Source: Muribaculaceae bacterium (lineage in GTDB: Bacteria; Bacteroidota; Bacteroidia; Bacteroidales; Muribaculaceae). Taken from it: DNA of 64,000 nucleotides. The position numbers and the translations under genes are program-made. The notes beneath the pieces are model-generated. The model did no database searches. It saw only the letters and a list, made by a program, of their open reading frames with translations, and had not been told where the DNA came from. Positions 34,458-43,908 of the stretch are shown one piece after another. Position 1 is the stretch's first letter. Every line of letters starts with the position of its first letter. Location: positions 1 through 64,000 of the forward strand of contig JAFZSO010000035.1 of assembly GCA_017619355.1 (NCBI GenBank), given 5' to 3'.

Positions 34458-36466
34458 TGAATCATGGTTTCTTTCATCGAAGAACCTTTCAAGTGCAGCA
34501 TCTTAATACCTTTGTTAATCAAGCCGCTCCAGTTACTCTGACGCATCAAGTCAAAGGTCATCTGAACACCTTTGTAGGCAGGTGTGCTCTCCTTGATTTC
34601 AGGCGATTCGTTCAGCGACTGCAGCAAATACATGCCCATGTCAAAACCCAGAATGCCCATCGAGGGGGTCGTGCTCAGCATCTTGTCACCAAACATCTTG
34701 TTGAACTTCTGTTCAATTCGCTGACCACGGCTGTCATCCTTGAAGAATCGGCTGAAAATGTAAGTATCAACCGCTTGGAACGAACTCTTGAAGTCATTCA
34801 GGTACGATACATATTCAGGATAGCCAAGCAATGCAATCTCACAGTCAAACCGCTGTGACTTAGCGGTGCTGAGAGCGCCTATATACTTGTTCACAAGATC
34901 TTTCCTGCCCGATGATGGGATAAACAGATAGTTCATGCCAGGATCCATCTCATGCGACAGACGACCGAACTCCAGCTTGTCGTTCACATTAATAGTTTTC
35001 GACCTGATGTTTTTCTTCTTGACAAAATCTTTGATGCTTGCAAAGATTTCCTTGTCCTCGCTGTTGCTTTCGTCAAGATACACCACAGTGTAGTCCTTGA
35101 AATTCTTCGCAATCCAATCGTTCACAAGCGATACCATATACACCGTCGGTGTGTTCATCTGTACCACACGAGGATTCTCGGCATAGTCATCGTTTTTAGT
35201 CGAGAAGCAGTTAATCACTGTCACTCCATTCTGCTGACCAAAGCGATTGATGCGCTCAAGCTGTTTAGGCTCGCTCGGTGCTATGGCAATATCCAGATTC
35301 TTCAGTTCATCCAGCGCCAGCAGGCTATCAGTCACATTCAGGTTGTGCTGAGTGTCATACACATTGATGTTCACCTTCTTGTTCACCTTCGAACCTATGC
35401 TGTCAACGGCTACAAGAAAACCTTTGTAGAAGTCAGTATACAGCAGGGCCTGACGAGGTGGATTCGACTTTTGCAACTGGAACGGCAAGATGATGCCTAT
35501 GTTCAGCTCATTGTCGGTATCAATTTTGTGAACGGTATTATACACGTCGCTCATCTTGTTGGCATAGGTCTGTTCCAGTTCCTTTTCTGTGGCCTTGCTC
35601 GAACTGATTTCGGCTGTTTCCACCCCACTCTGAGGTATGTAGATGGTTTTGCCTTTCTTCAGTTTCTTCATGTCAGGATTAGCCTGACGCAATGCAGTGG
35701 CGGTCACTCCCTTGGCAGTGGCAACGCTCTCATAGGTGTCGCCATCTTTCACCTCATAGGTATAGAACTTTGTGATATCTTTCTCGATGGTGATCGTTCC
35801 TGTCACGTTTGGTTGAACCTTAATCACATCGCCTTCAACAAATTTATCGGGATAAATGCCAGGATTCAGCGCTATCAGGTTTTCTATCGTTGTGTTATAG
35901 TGCTTCGCAACGCCAAACAAGGTCTCTCCACTCTTGATGGTGTGGAATATGGTCTTCACTTCCACCTGTGGTTCATCAGCAACAACGGGAGCCGATGCGA
36001 TGGGAGCAACTGTAGTCTTCTGTGGTATCATGAGCACATCCCCTTCTTGCACGCCATTGTTGGCCTGAGGGTTGGCTTCCACCAGTTCGTCAATCGTCAT
36101 GTTATAGCTGCGTGCCAAACCATAAAGCGATTCACCCTTCTTCACCACATGAGTCACGGGCTCATTACCCACACTTGCTGTCGACTTCTGACCTTGAGGC
36201 TGGTTCGAAAATGCACTCACAGGGAAAAACAGCAGTTGTTTCTTTGCTATTCCCAGCTTGGCCGACGGATTATAGGTGATAATCTGGTCAACAGTCACGC
36301 CCAGTTTCTGAGCAATGCTCTGTATCGACTCATTATTGCCGGTTTTATAGAAGTAGAACGATTCGTCGCCAATGGTCTTGATCGGTAAATTCAGCTGGGC
36401 TTCGGCCAACAAGGGGCACAACAGGGCCATGATTGCCAACAGAACTTGGGTGCGAATTGATTTCAT
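34454..36466 (-). CDS. LysM-repeat protein with periplasmic-binding-like domain
   Basis: The product has 670 residues. A signal peptide (1-24) is followed by four LysM-type repeats, among them HVVKKGESLYGLARSYNMTI (about 105-124), HTIKSGETLFGVAKHYNTTI (about 174-193) and YEVKDGDTYESVA (about 239), which bind peptidoglycan-like glycans. From about residue 325 (NIGIILPFQL ... YTDFYKGFLVAVDSI) the protein has the fold of type 1 periplasmic ligand-binding (ABC-substrate-like) proteins. Together with the overlapping barrel gene it suggests a periplasmic/outer-membrane pair anchored to peptidoglycan. The ligand is unknown. Confidence 0.88.
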   Translation of the reverse strand: MKSIRTQVLLAIMALLCPLLAEAQLNLPIKTIGDESFYFYKTGNNESIQSIAQKLGVTVDQIITYNPSAKLGIAKKQLLFFPVSAFSNQPQGQKSTASVGNEPVTHVVKKGESLYGLARSYNMTIDELVEANPQANNGVQEGDVLMIPQKTTVAPIASAPVVADEPQVEVKTIFHTIKSGETLFGVAKHYNTTIENLIALNPGIYPDKFVEGDVIKVQPNVTGTITIEKDITKFYTYEVKDGDTYESVATAKGVTATALRQANPDMKKLKKGKTIYIPQSGVETAEISSSKATEKELEQTYANKMSDVYNTVHKIDTDNELNIGIILPFQLQKSNPPRQALLYTDFYKGFLVAVDSIGSKVNKKVNINVYDTQHNLNVTDSLLALDELKNLDIAIAPSEPKQLERINRFGQQNGVTVINCFSTKNDDYAENPRVVQMNTPTVYMVSLVNDWIAKNFKDYTVVYLDESNSEDKEIFASIKDFVKKKNIRSKTINVNDKLEFGRLSHEMDPGMNYLFIPSSGRKDLVNKYIGALSTAKSQRFDCEIALLGYPEYVSYLNDFKSSFQAVDTYIFSRFFKDDSRGQRIEQKFNKMFGDKMLSTTPSMGILGFDMGMYLLQSLNESPEIKESTPAYKGVQMTFDLMRQSNWSGLINKGIKMLHLKGSSMKETMIQ

Positions 36467-36578
36467 AAGTGTTTATTGTTTTATAACTCTTGCACAATCC
36501 TCTGCACACGAGCATGTTAATAATTCATTTTCTTGTTCATTACCCATGCATGCAATGGCACACATCAATAAAACAAGG

Positions 36579-36586
36579 CAAATATA
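36579..36586 (-). promoter_or_regulatory. -7 promoter element for the LysM/barrel operon
   Basis: The minus strand reads TATATTTG about 112 nt upstream of the LysM ATG. Confidence 0.65.
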
Positions 36587-36623
36587 CGAATAAAAAATCT
36601 AAAATATGCGTTTTTATTACACT

Positions 36624-38777
36624 TTATAGAGAATTTATCACTTGTTCACCTGTCACTTGGGCAAGTTTTCCACGCAAAAGATCAAGTTTCTGCAGTTCTA
36701 TTAATATCTCACGCTCTTTCTCTGGCGAAGCATGTTCAAGCAGGCGGTTCAGCTCATGACGATGCTGGTTCAGCAACGCGTTCTTCCATGCATTTATGGC
36801 TTTAGGCACCAGCGTCATCAGACGGTCGGCCTCGGTTGCAATCACAGCACCAAACTGTGAATGAATGCGGCTCAACTGATGCTTGTCGATCACAAAGTCG
36901 AGAACCGTATCACGCACCGAATCATCAATTTCCGATGATAGCCGTTTTTGAAGATATTGCAACCTGAATTCTGCCAGGTCCATCTGATATTTGCAGGCCG
37001 CACTTGCTTTCAATTGTTCCTCCTGCTTCTCGGCATCGCCAATGTCCTCCACGCCCTTGCGCTGAATCTCCACTATGCCGGCTTTAATTTCATCATCCAT
37101 CTGTCGCTGGAGCTGAATGGTCTTTTCAGTTAAGGCCTCATAGAAAGGATCTATCAGCGACACCGACTCGTCAAAGATGCGTTTATACACAGGATTAGAA
37201 AACATCAAGCCATCCGAAGCCAATTCATTCCGCACAAATTCCACAAGAGCAGTCGGGTGACTCGAACCATCAACATCCTCAGTATCACAAAAGTAACACA
37301 TGCCATACTTCACCACATATTTCATCAAGTCTCGCTCAAAAGGCTCAATCTGAACGGTGGTATCAGTCTTCCTTCCTGGCCTCAACGGTTTCCCCGCCTG
37401 AATGTCAACAGACACGTCAGGTTCCGTAACAGGATCATGATTTGATTTTGGAGATTCGCCTTTACGCGACTTCTCACGGTTCTTGTCAATCTGCTTCCCG
37501 ATTTCAGCCATAATCACACGCTCATCTATCTCAAAGCGTTTGCTGCACATCTTGGCAAACTCCAGGCGTTTGATCTGGTCTGGTATCAGTGCTATCGATT
37601 GTACGATATCTCTAATTGCGCCCGATCGCTTAATGGGGTCATTTTGACTGTCTTTTAGCAACACATCCGACTTGAAAGTGATGAAATCAGTTTCTTTTTC
37701 TTCTATATATTGCTTAACCTCAATCGCACTATGACTGCGGGCAAAACTGTCAGGGTCTTCCCCTTCTGGCAACAACAGAATCTTGGTATTAATGTCGTCC
37801 TTCAACAGCAGATCCACGCCTCGCAAAGCGGCATGAACACCTGCTTCATCACCATCAAACAGTTCCGTCACGTTCTGCGTGAAACGATGTATCTTGTGAA
37901 CATGCCCTTCTGTCAAAGCCGTGCCCGACGACGCTATCACATTTTCAAATCCAGATTGGTGCATCGAGATCACATCGGCATAGCCTTCCACTATATAGCA
38001 CTTGTCTGTCTTGGTGATCGCACGTTTAGCCTGAAAAAGGCCATATATCTCGTTGCTCTTGCTATATACGACCGACTCGGGAGAATTCACATATTTCGCC
38101 TTATCATTGCGTAAAGTCCTGCCTCCAAAGGCAACGACCTTTCCGGCTATGTTGAAAACAGGAAACATCACCCTGCCCCTGAATCGGTCGTATCCACCGC
38201 CATGACCATCATCAATGCACAACCCCACGTCAATCAGGATCTGGCGGTTATAACCTTTCTTGATGGCGGCATCATACAGTGCACTACGGTTATCAGGCGA
38301 ATAGCCAAGGTGGAATTTCTTGATAGATTCCAGTGTGAATCCTCGTTCTTTGAAATAAGCCATCCCTATCTCTTGACCGTCGGTGGTGTTATGCAGCTGT
38401 TCCTCAAAGAACTGCATGGCAAACTCATTCACCATCAGCATACTCTCGCGCTCGTTCTGCGCCATTCGCTCCTCATCGGTCAGTTCTCGTTCCTCTATCT
38501 CAATATGATACTTCTTGGCAAGATATCGCAATGCTTCAACATAGGTCATCTGCTCATGCTGCATCACAAAATTCACTGCGCCACCACCAGCGCCACAGGC
38601 AAAACATTTATAGATGCCTTTAGCGCGCGACACGTTGAACGACGGATTTCTGTCATTGTGAAACGGGCACAGGCCAAGATAGTTCTGACCCCGCTTCTTC
38701 AACGACACAAAGTCACTCACCACGTCCACAATGTCCGCAGCGTCAATTATTCGTTCAACTGTTGCTTTGTCAATCAT
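36624..38777 (-). CDS. dnaG: DNA primase
   Basis: I place the start at MIDKATVERIIDAADIVDVV (38777), the family's usual beginning, giving 717 residues. The zinc-ribbon is GLCPFHNDRNPSFNVS with KCFACGAGG. The Toprim domain carries YIVEGYADVISMHQ and ELFDGDEAG (the catalytic E and DxD). The C-terminal helicase-binding part is long and helical. It makes RNA primers at the replication fork. A minus-strand promoter TATCTTTG lies at 38833-38826. Confidence 0.95.
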   Translation of the reverse strand: MIDKATVERIIDAADIVDVVSDFVSLKKRGQNYLGLCPFHNDRNPSFNVSRAKGIYKCFACGAGGGAVNFVMQHEQMTYVEALRYLAKKYHIEIEERELTDEERMAQNERESMLMVNEFAMQFFEEQLHNTTDGQEIGMAYFKERGFTLESIKKFHLGYSPDNRSALYDAAIKKGYNRQILIDVGLCIDDGHGGGYDRFRGRVMFPVFNIAGKVVAFGGRTLRNDKAKYVNSPESVVYSKSNEIYGLFQAKRAITKTDKCYIVEGYADVISMHQSGFENVIASSGTALTEGHVHKIHRFTQNVTELFDGDEAGVHAALRGVDLLLKDDINTKILLLPEGEDPDSFARSHSAIEVKQYIEEKETDFITFKSDVLLKDSQNDPIKRSGAIRDIVQSIALIPDQIKRLEFAKMCSKRFEIDERVIMAEIGKQIDKNREKSRKGESPKSNHDPVTEPDVSVDIQAGKPLRPGRKTDTTVQIEPFERDLMKYVVKYGMCYFCDTEDVDGSSHPTALVEFVRNELASDGLMFSNPVYKRIFDESVSLIDPFYEALTEKTIQLQRQMDDEIKAGIVEIQRKGVEDIGDAEKQEEQLKASAACKYQMDLAEFRLQYLQKRLSSEIDDSVRDTVLDFVIDKHQLSRIHSQFGAVIATEADRLMTLVPKAINAWKNALLNQHRHELNRLLEHASPEKEREILIELQKLDLLRGKLAQVTGEQVINSL

Positions 38778-38825
38778 TCTAATTCTTATTATACCCGTTT
38801 CCAAGAGGATTAGGTTTTATCCCCA

Positions 38826-38833
38826 CAAAGATA
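38826..38833 (-). promoter_or_regulatory. -7 promoter element for dnaG
   Basis: The minus strand reads TATCTTTG, 48 nt upstream of the chosen dnaG start. This supports rejecting any longer upstream reading frame. Confidence 0.7.
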
Positions 38834-38915
38834 ATCATTAATCACAATCTGACAAAATTAAAATTCACACTATATTCCAACTCTTTTTTGAAACTTGAGG
38901 AGAGTCTTTTTTGCA

Positions 38916-38947
38916 TTTGTTTTATTATATAAAAATGAGTACCTTTG
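38916..38947 (+). promoter_or_regulatory. promoter of pcrA/uvrD
   Basis: TTTG (38916-38919), 20 nt spacer, TACCTTTG (38940-38947): an exact match to the Bacteroidota promoter layout. Predicted transcription start is near 38953. Confidence 0.85.
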
Positions 38948-38995
38948 TAGTTCTCAATAAACTTTTTGTTTTCTCTCATAACAGTATCATTTCAT

Positions 38996-41344
38996 TTGGA
39001 AAACTATCTGGATAAATTGAACGAGCAGCAGCGGCTGGCAGTTGAGTACTGCGACGGGCCTTCGCTTGTGATTGCAGGAGCTGGCTCCGGCAAAACTCGT
39101 GTGCTCACCTACAAGATTGTGCACCTGCTGCATTTGTGGTACAAACCCTACCAGCTGATGGCGCTCACTTTCACTAACAAGGCTGCGCGCGAAATGCGTG
39201 ACCGCATCGAGGCGCTCGTAGGCCACGACGTGGCAAGCCAGTTGTGGATGGGTACATTCCACTCCATCTTTGCACGAATCCTGCGCATCAATGCCGATCG
39301 CATAGGCTATCGCCACGACTTCACCATCTATGACCAAAGCGACTCCAAATCACTTATCAAAATCATTGTGCGTGACCTGGGGCTTGACGACAAACTCTAC
39401 AAACCCGCTACCTTGCAGGCCTACATCTCAAACCTCAAAAATGCACTCATCAGCCCCGATGATTATGAGAACAACCGCGAACTCATTGAAGCCGACAACC
39501 GAGCCAAGCGGCCACTCATGAAGAACATCTTCAGGACGTATTGGGAGCGATGCCGTGTGGCTGAAGCCATGGACTTCGACGACCTGCTCTTCAATATGAA
39601 CATCCTGCTCCGCGACTGCCCCGACGTCAGGCAAAAGTATCAGGAGTTTTTCCAGTATATTCTGGTCGATGAGTATCAAGATACCAACTTCGCCCAGCAC
39701 ATGATTGTGCTCCAGCTCACTCAGGCCAACAACAAACTGTGTGTTGTGGGCGACGACGCGCAAAGCATCTATTCATTCCGTGGAGCGAGCATCGACAACA
39801 TCCTCAACCTCAAGAAGAGTTTCCCGGGTCTGAAAACATTCAAACTGGAACGCAACTACCGCTCCACGCAAAACATTATAAATGCGGCCAACTCGCTCAT
39901 TGAGAAGAACCAGCAACAAATCAGGAAACACATTTTTTCCGAGAACGACATGGGTAGCCGCATCAAGGTCATCGAGTGCTACAGCGATTTCGAAGAAGCC
40001 TTTGTAGTTGCTAACCAGATTGTGAGCATGAAAACCAGGCAGGGTTGCTCCTACGAAGACTTTGCCGTGCTCTACCGTACCAATGCGCAAAGCCGTCGCA
40101 TCGAGGAAGCACTGAGTAGCGGTGGCCGTCGTAATGACCACGGCAACGTGCGACGCTCTATCCCCTATCGAATCTACGGCGGACTTTCCTTCTACCAGCG
40201 CAAGGAAATCAAGGATGCCATATCCTACTTCCGGCTGGCCATCAATCCCGATGATGACGAGGCTTTGCGACGCATCATCAACTATCCATCACGAGGCATT
40301 GGCGACGCCACATTGCAAAAAGTACAGCACTGCGCCATTCAGAATAATGTGAGCCTATGGCAAGTAGTCAAGCAACCTGACACCTACCAGCTCGATGTAA
40401 ATAGAGGCACAGCAAGCAAACTTCTAAATTTTGCCGAACTGATTAATGGTTTCATCAACCTGAACCGCGAAGGTCACGATGCCTATTTCTTGGCTCACCG
40501 CATCATCAACGACACCAAGATGCTGGCCATTCTGCTCACCGACAATTCGCCTGAGAACATCAGTCGTCAGGAGAACCTTAACGAGTTACTTGCTGGTGTC
40601 AACGACTTTGTGACCGAACGCCGGGAAGAGGGTAACGACTATATTGCCATGAGCGACTACCTCGCCGACATCTCCCTCGTCACCGACCTTGATACCGACG
40701 ACGACAACACAGGCGAATGTGTCACCCTGATGACTGTTCATGCAGCCAAGGGGTTGGAATTCAAGAATGTGATTATCGTGGGAGCCGAGGAAGACCTCTT
40801 CCCGTCATCCATGAGCCGCGATTCACACAGAGCCATCGAAGAGGAACGCCGACTCATGTATGTTGCCATCACACGAGCCAAGACCAACTGCATCATCACC
40901 TATGCCCGCTCGCGATTTAAGAATGGCAAGACCAACGATTCTTCGCCCAGCCGTTTCCTCTCCGACATCGACCCGCAATTCCTCACTGCCACATCCACTT
41001 CGGCCGTTGGTGGATCGGTGGCTGCAACAAACCGACGCAAAAGACCTGAATTTGATCAAGATTCCATCTTCGATCAACCCAAGCCTTCCTTGGGCCCTGT
41101 CTGGCAGCCTCTGCAACCCCAGTCCAAACGCACAATTGCGTCTGCTCCGTCAGCTCCAGGCAATGCCGCAACACACAGTGTTGATGAACTTTCTGAAGGC
41201 TGCCACATCAATCACACTCGTTTCGGTCGAGGTGTGGTGCTCAGCATCGACCAGACGAGCGACCCCAAAATCATCGTCAAGTTCGATAATGCCGGCGTGA
41301 AAACCCTTCTTTTGAAATTCGCTAAATTCAATATTGAATCATGA
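38996..41344 (+). CDS. pcrA: ATP-dependent DNA helicase PcrA/UvrD
   Basis: This SF1 helicase of about 780 residues shows Q-motif LNEQQRLAVEY, Walker A AGAGSGKTRV, motif Ia LTFTNKAAREMRDR, Walker B ILVDEYQDTN, motif III VGDDAQSIYSFRGA, motif IV LERNYRST, motif V VTLMTVHAAKGLEF and motif VI YVAITRAK. It unwinds DNA in repair and replication. The frame has no ATG before the conserved region. TTG at 38996 (giving MENYLDKLNEQQ) fits homologues best, while TTG at 38966 is an alternative. The stop overlaps the next ATG (ATGA). Confidence 0.93.
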   Translation: MENYLDKLNEQQRLAVEYCDGPSLVIAGAGSGKTRVLTYKIVHLLHLWYKPYQLMALTFTNKAAREMRDRIEALVGHDVASQLWMGTFHSIFARILRINADRIGYRHDFTIYDQSDSKSLIKIIVRDLGLDDKLYKPATLQAYISNLKNALISPDDYENNRELIEADNRAKRPLMKNIFRTYWERCRVAEAMDFDDLLFNMNILLRDCPDVRQKYQEFFQYILVDEYQDTNFAQHMIVLQLTQANNKLCVVGDDAQSIYSFRGASIDNILNLKKSFPGLKTFKLERNYRSTQNIINAANSLIEKNQQQIRKHIFSENDMGSRIKVIECYSDFEEAFVVANQIVSMKTRQGCSYEDFAVLYRTNAQSRRIEEALSSGGRRNDHGNVRRSIPYRIYGGLSFYQRKEIKDAISYFRLAINPDDDEALRRIINYPSRGIGDATLQKVQHCAIQNNVSLWQVVKQPDTYQLDVNRGTASKLLNFAELINGFINLNREGHDAYFLAHRIINDTKMLAILLTDNSPENISRQENLNELLAGVNDFVTERREEGNDYIAMSDYLADISLVTDLDTDDDNTGECVTLMTVHAAKGLEFKNVIIVGAEEDLFPSSMSRDSHRAIEEERRLMYVAITRAKTNCIITYARSRFKNGKTNDSSPSRFLSDIDPQFLTATSTSAVGGSVAATNRRKRPEFDQDSIFDQPKPSLGPVWQPLQPQSKRTIASAPSAPGNAATHSVDELSEGCHINHTRFGRGVVLSIDQTSDPKIIVKFDNAGVKTLLLKFAKFNIES

Positions 41345-42468
41345 AACTGAAAACACCATATTATATAGTATACGAAGACCGGCTGCGTGCCAATCTCGAC
41401 CTCATCACAAGTGTGATGCATCGGGCCGACGTAAAAATCATCATGGCATTCAAAGCCAATGCCCTGTGGCGCTCATTCCCCATTTTTAGGGAATATGGCA
41501 TACAATCCACGGCCAGCTCGGTCAATGAGATGCTACTCGCCAACGATGAATTGCATTGTCTGTCGCACACCTACTGCCCTGCTTACACCGACGAGACCAT
41601 CGAGGTTTTTGCCAAAGGCAGCTCACACATAACCTTCAACTCGGTGGCACAATACCTGCGTTTCAAAAATCGAATTGCGGCCGCCCACCATATAATCAGT
41701 TGCGGACTGCGCATCAACCCCATGTGCTCGGTCATCGAAACCGACATCTACAACCCCTGCAGCCCAGGTTCTCGTTTCGGAGTAACGGCCAATCAACTTC
41801 ACGAATTGCCAGAAGGTATCGACGGTTTCCACTTCCATGCCCTATGCGAATCCACAAGCTATGATCTCGAAAAGGTGCTAGTCGCCATGGAAGAACAATT
41901 TGGTAAATTCCTGCCACAACTCAAGTGGATTAATATGGGAGGCGGACACTTGATGACGCGTAAAGGCTACGACGTTGAACACTTGATACGACTGCTGAAA
42001 GCGTTCAAACAACGCCATCCAAATCTTAAAGTAATACTTGAACCTGGTAGCGCATTTTGTTGGGAAACAGGTGATTTGGAGGCAACTGTTGTTGATGTTG
42101 TAGAAAACTGCGGCATCAAGACCGCCATCGCCGACGTCTCCTTTGCCTGCCACATGCCCGACTGCCTGGAGATGCCCTATCAGCCTGTCATTGCACAGGC
42201 ACTGCACGAAGTCGACGAGTCAAAGCCTACCTATCGCATTGGCGGTAATTCCTGCCTCAGTGGCGATTATGTGGGAATGTGGAGTTTTGCTCAACCGCTA
42301 AAAGCCGGCGACAGGCTTACGTTCAAGGACATGAACCACTATACCACGGTCAAAACCAACATGTTCAATGGCATTCAACACCCCGCCATCGTCATGCAGC
42401 ACTCCGACGGCTCTATCGAAATGCTCCGGGAGTTTACTTATGAGGACTACAAGAGCCGCATGAGTTGA
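41341..42468 (+). CDS. nspC: carboxynorspermidine decarboxylase
   Basis: The 375-residue protein is a fold-III PLP decarboxylase. PYYIVYEDRLRANLD and IIMAFKANALW (the Lys that binds PLP, about residue 38) open the barrel. FHFHALCES and LEPGSAFCW lie on the phosphate/substrate side, and GGNSCLSGDYVG contains the catalytic Cys. NspC removes CO2 from carboxynorspermidine/carboxyspermidine, the last step of an alternative polyamine pathway common in Bacteroidota. It is translationally coupled to pcrA by ATGA; its partner CANSDH is not in the window. Confidence 0.93.
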   Translation: MKLKTPYYIVYEDRLRANLDLITSVMHRADVKIIMAFKANALWRSFPIFREYGIQSTASSVNEMLLANDELHCLSHTYCPAYTDETIEVFAKGSSHITFNSVAQYLRFKNRIAAAHHIISCGLRINPMCSVIETDIYNPCSPGSRFGVTANQLHELPEGIDGFHFHALCESTSYDLEKVLVAMEEQFGKFLPQLKWINMGGGHLMTRKGYDVEHLIRLLKAFKQRHPNLKVILEPGSAFCWETGDLEATVVDVVENCGIKTAIADVSFACHMPDCLEMPYQPVIAQALHEVDESKPTYRIGGNSCLSGDYVGMWSFAQPLKAGDRLTFKDMNHYTTVKTNMFNGIQHPAIVMQHSDGSIEMLREFTYEDYKSRMS

Positions 42469-42470
42469 TC

Positions 42471-42944
42471 CTATTCATGGTGATAGGGCTCGTGATTCAA
42501 GATGGTATAGGCCCTATAAAGCTGTTCGGTGAAAATCAGCCTGATCATCTCGTGCGAGAATGTCATCTTGCTCAGCGACAACTTGTCATCTGCACGCTGA
42601 TACACCTCTTGCGAGAAACCATAGGGGCCACCCACCACAAACACCACCCTTCGCACTCCGCTCGACATGCGCTTCTGCACATAGTCGGCAAACTGCATCG
42701 AGGTGTATTCCCGTCCATGCTCGTCAAGAAGCACCACATAGTCGCTCTTCTCGAGGCTCTGTAGTATGAGTTTGCCTTCACTTGACTTCTGCTGCTCTAC
42801 GGTGAGGTTCTTGGTATTCTTCAGGTCAGCGACATACTGGATGTTGAACGACACATAATGCGACAGACGCCGCACATACTCTGCCACACCTTGTTCAAGG
42901 TATCCCGTTGCCGTTTTTCCGACTACTGCAAGCGTAATTTTCAT
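42471..42944 (-). CDS. rlmH: 23S rRNA pseudouridine-1915 N3-methyltransferase RlmH
   Basis: The 157-residue protein is a SPOUT methyltransferase: MKITLAVVGKTATGYLEQGV at the start, VVLLDEHGREYTSMQFADYV in the middle, and the SAM-binding knot VVFVVGGPYGFSQEVYQRAD with the end MTFSHEMIRLIFTEQLYRAY. It methylates pseudouridine 1915 of helix 69 in 23S rRNA. Length is standard. It ends 2 nt from the nspC stop in a convergent arrangement. Confidence 0.95.
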   Translation of the reverse strand: MKITLAVVGKTATGYLEQGVAEYVRRLSHYVSFNIQYVADLKNTKNLTVEQQKSSEGKLILQSLEKSDYVVLLDEHGREYTSMQFADYVQKRMSSGVRRVVFVVGGPYGFSQEVYQRADDKLSLSKMTFSHEMIRLIFTEQLYRAYTILNHEPYHHE

Positions 42945-42966
42945 CTCTTCGTTGCTTTTTATGCCA

Positions 42967-43003
42967 CAAATGTAGGGATTTTCAAGAATATGTGCTATAT
43001 TTG
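42967..43003. promoter_or_regulatory. back-to-back promoters for rlmH (minus) and nadC (plus)
   Basis: The minus strand has TACATTTG at 42974-42967 (rlmH) and the plus strand TATATTTG at 42996-43003 (nadC). The two -7 elements are only 21 nt apart, so their polymerase footprints should overlap. Confidence 0.75.
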
Positions 43004-43032
43004 TAACACGAATTTTCTAAAACCACAACAAT

Positions 43033-43881
43033 ATGAAGACAAGAGAACAACTGATTGACGAACTGATCGACCTGGCTTTTGCCGAGGACATTGGCGATGG
43101 CGATGCTACTACCCTATGCTGCATCCCGCCCGACGAGATGGGAAAATCACGACTCATCGTGAAGGAAGAAGGCATCATTGCCGGCATCGAAATGGCACGA
43201 CGGGTGTTCCAGAAATTTGACCCCGAACTGAAGATGACCACCTACATTGAAGACGGCGCTCACGTGAAACCTGGCGACATTGCCTTTGTGGTCGAAGGCA
43301 AGGTGCAGTCACTGTTGCAAACCGAGCGACTCATGCTCAACATCATGCAGCGCATGAGCGGCATCGCAACCATCACTGCCAAGTATCAGGAGCGACTGGC
43401 CGGCCTCAAGACTCGCGTATTAGATACACGCAAGACCACGCCTGGCATGCGCATCATGGAGAAGGAAGCCGTGCGTCTGGGCGGCGGTTGCAATCACCGC
43501 ATTGGCCTGTTCGATATGATTCTGCTCAAAGACAACCATGTGGACTTTGCTGGAGGCATTGGCAAAGCCATCGACATGGCACACCAGTGGTGCAAAGACA
43601 ACAACAAGGTTCTGAAAATTGAAATCGAAGTGCGCAACCTCGACGAACTCCAGCAGGCACTCGATAATGGCGGTGCCGACCGCATCATGCTTGACAACTT
43701 CACACCCGAGCTCACACGTAAAGCCGTAGAAATCATCGACGGACGCTGCGAGACTGAGTCATCAGGCGGCATCACTATCGACACTCTACGCGATTACGGC
43801 GAGTGTGGTGTCGACTACATCTCAGTCGGCGCACTCACCCACTCCGTCAAGTCGCTCGACATGAGCTTTAAAGCCTGCTAA
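43033..43881 (+). CDS. nadC: nicotinate-nucleotide pyrophosphorylase (carboxylating)
   Basis: The 282-residue protein is a quinolinate phosphoribosyltransferase. FAEDIGDGDATT near residue 16, QTERLMLNIMQRMSGIAT, RVLDTRKTTPGMR with GGGCNHRIGLFDMILLKDNH, and IEIEVRNLDEL build the substrate site; SGGITIDTL and YISVGALTHS bind PRPP phosphate. It converts quinolinate and PRPP to nicotinate mononucleotide in de novo NAD synthesis. nadA and nadB are not nearby. Confidence 0.96.
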   Translation: MKTREQLIDELIDLAFAEDIGDGDATTLCCIPPDEMGKSRLIVKEEGIIAGIEMARRVFQKFDPELKMTTYIEDGAHVKPGDIAFVVEGKVQSLLQTERLMLNIMQRMSGIATITAKYQERLAGLKTRVLDTRKTTPGMRIMEKEAVRLGGGCNHRIGLFDMILLKDNHVDFAGGIGKAIDMAHQWCKDNNKVLKIEIEVRNLDELQQALDNGGADRIMLDNFTPELTRKAVEIIDGRCETESSGGITIDTLRDYGECGVDYISVGALTHSVKSLDMSFKAC

Positions 43882-43908
43882 ACACAAACTGAACAAAGAT
43901 TTACCTTT

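Noticed and set aside
34952-36388. 478-codon plus-strand open frame opposite the LysM gene
   Set aside because: His/Leu/Val-rich translation without motifs; the minus strand encodes clear LysM repeats.
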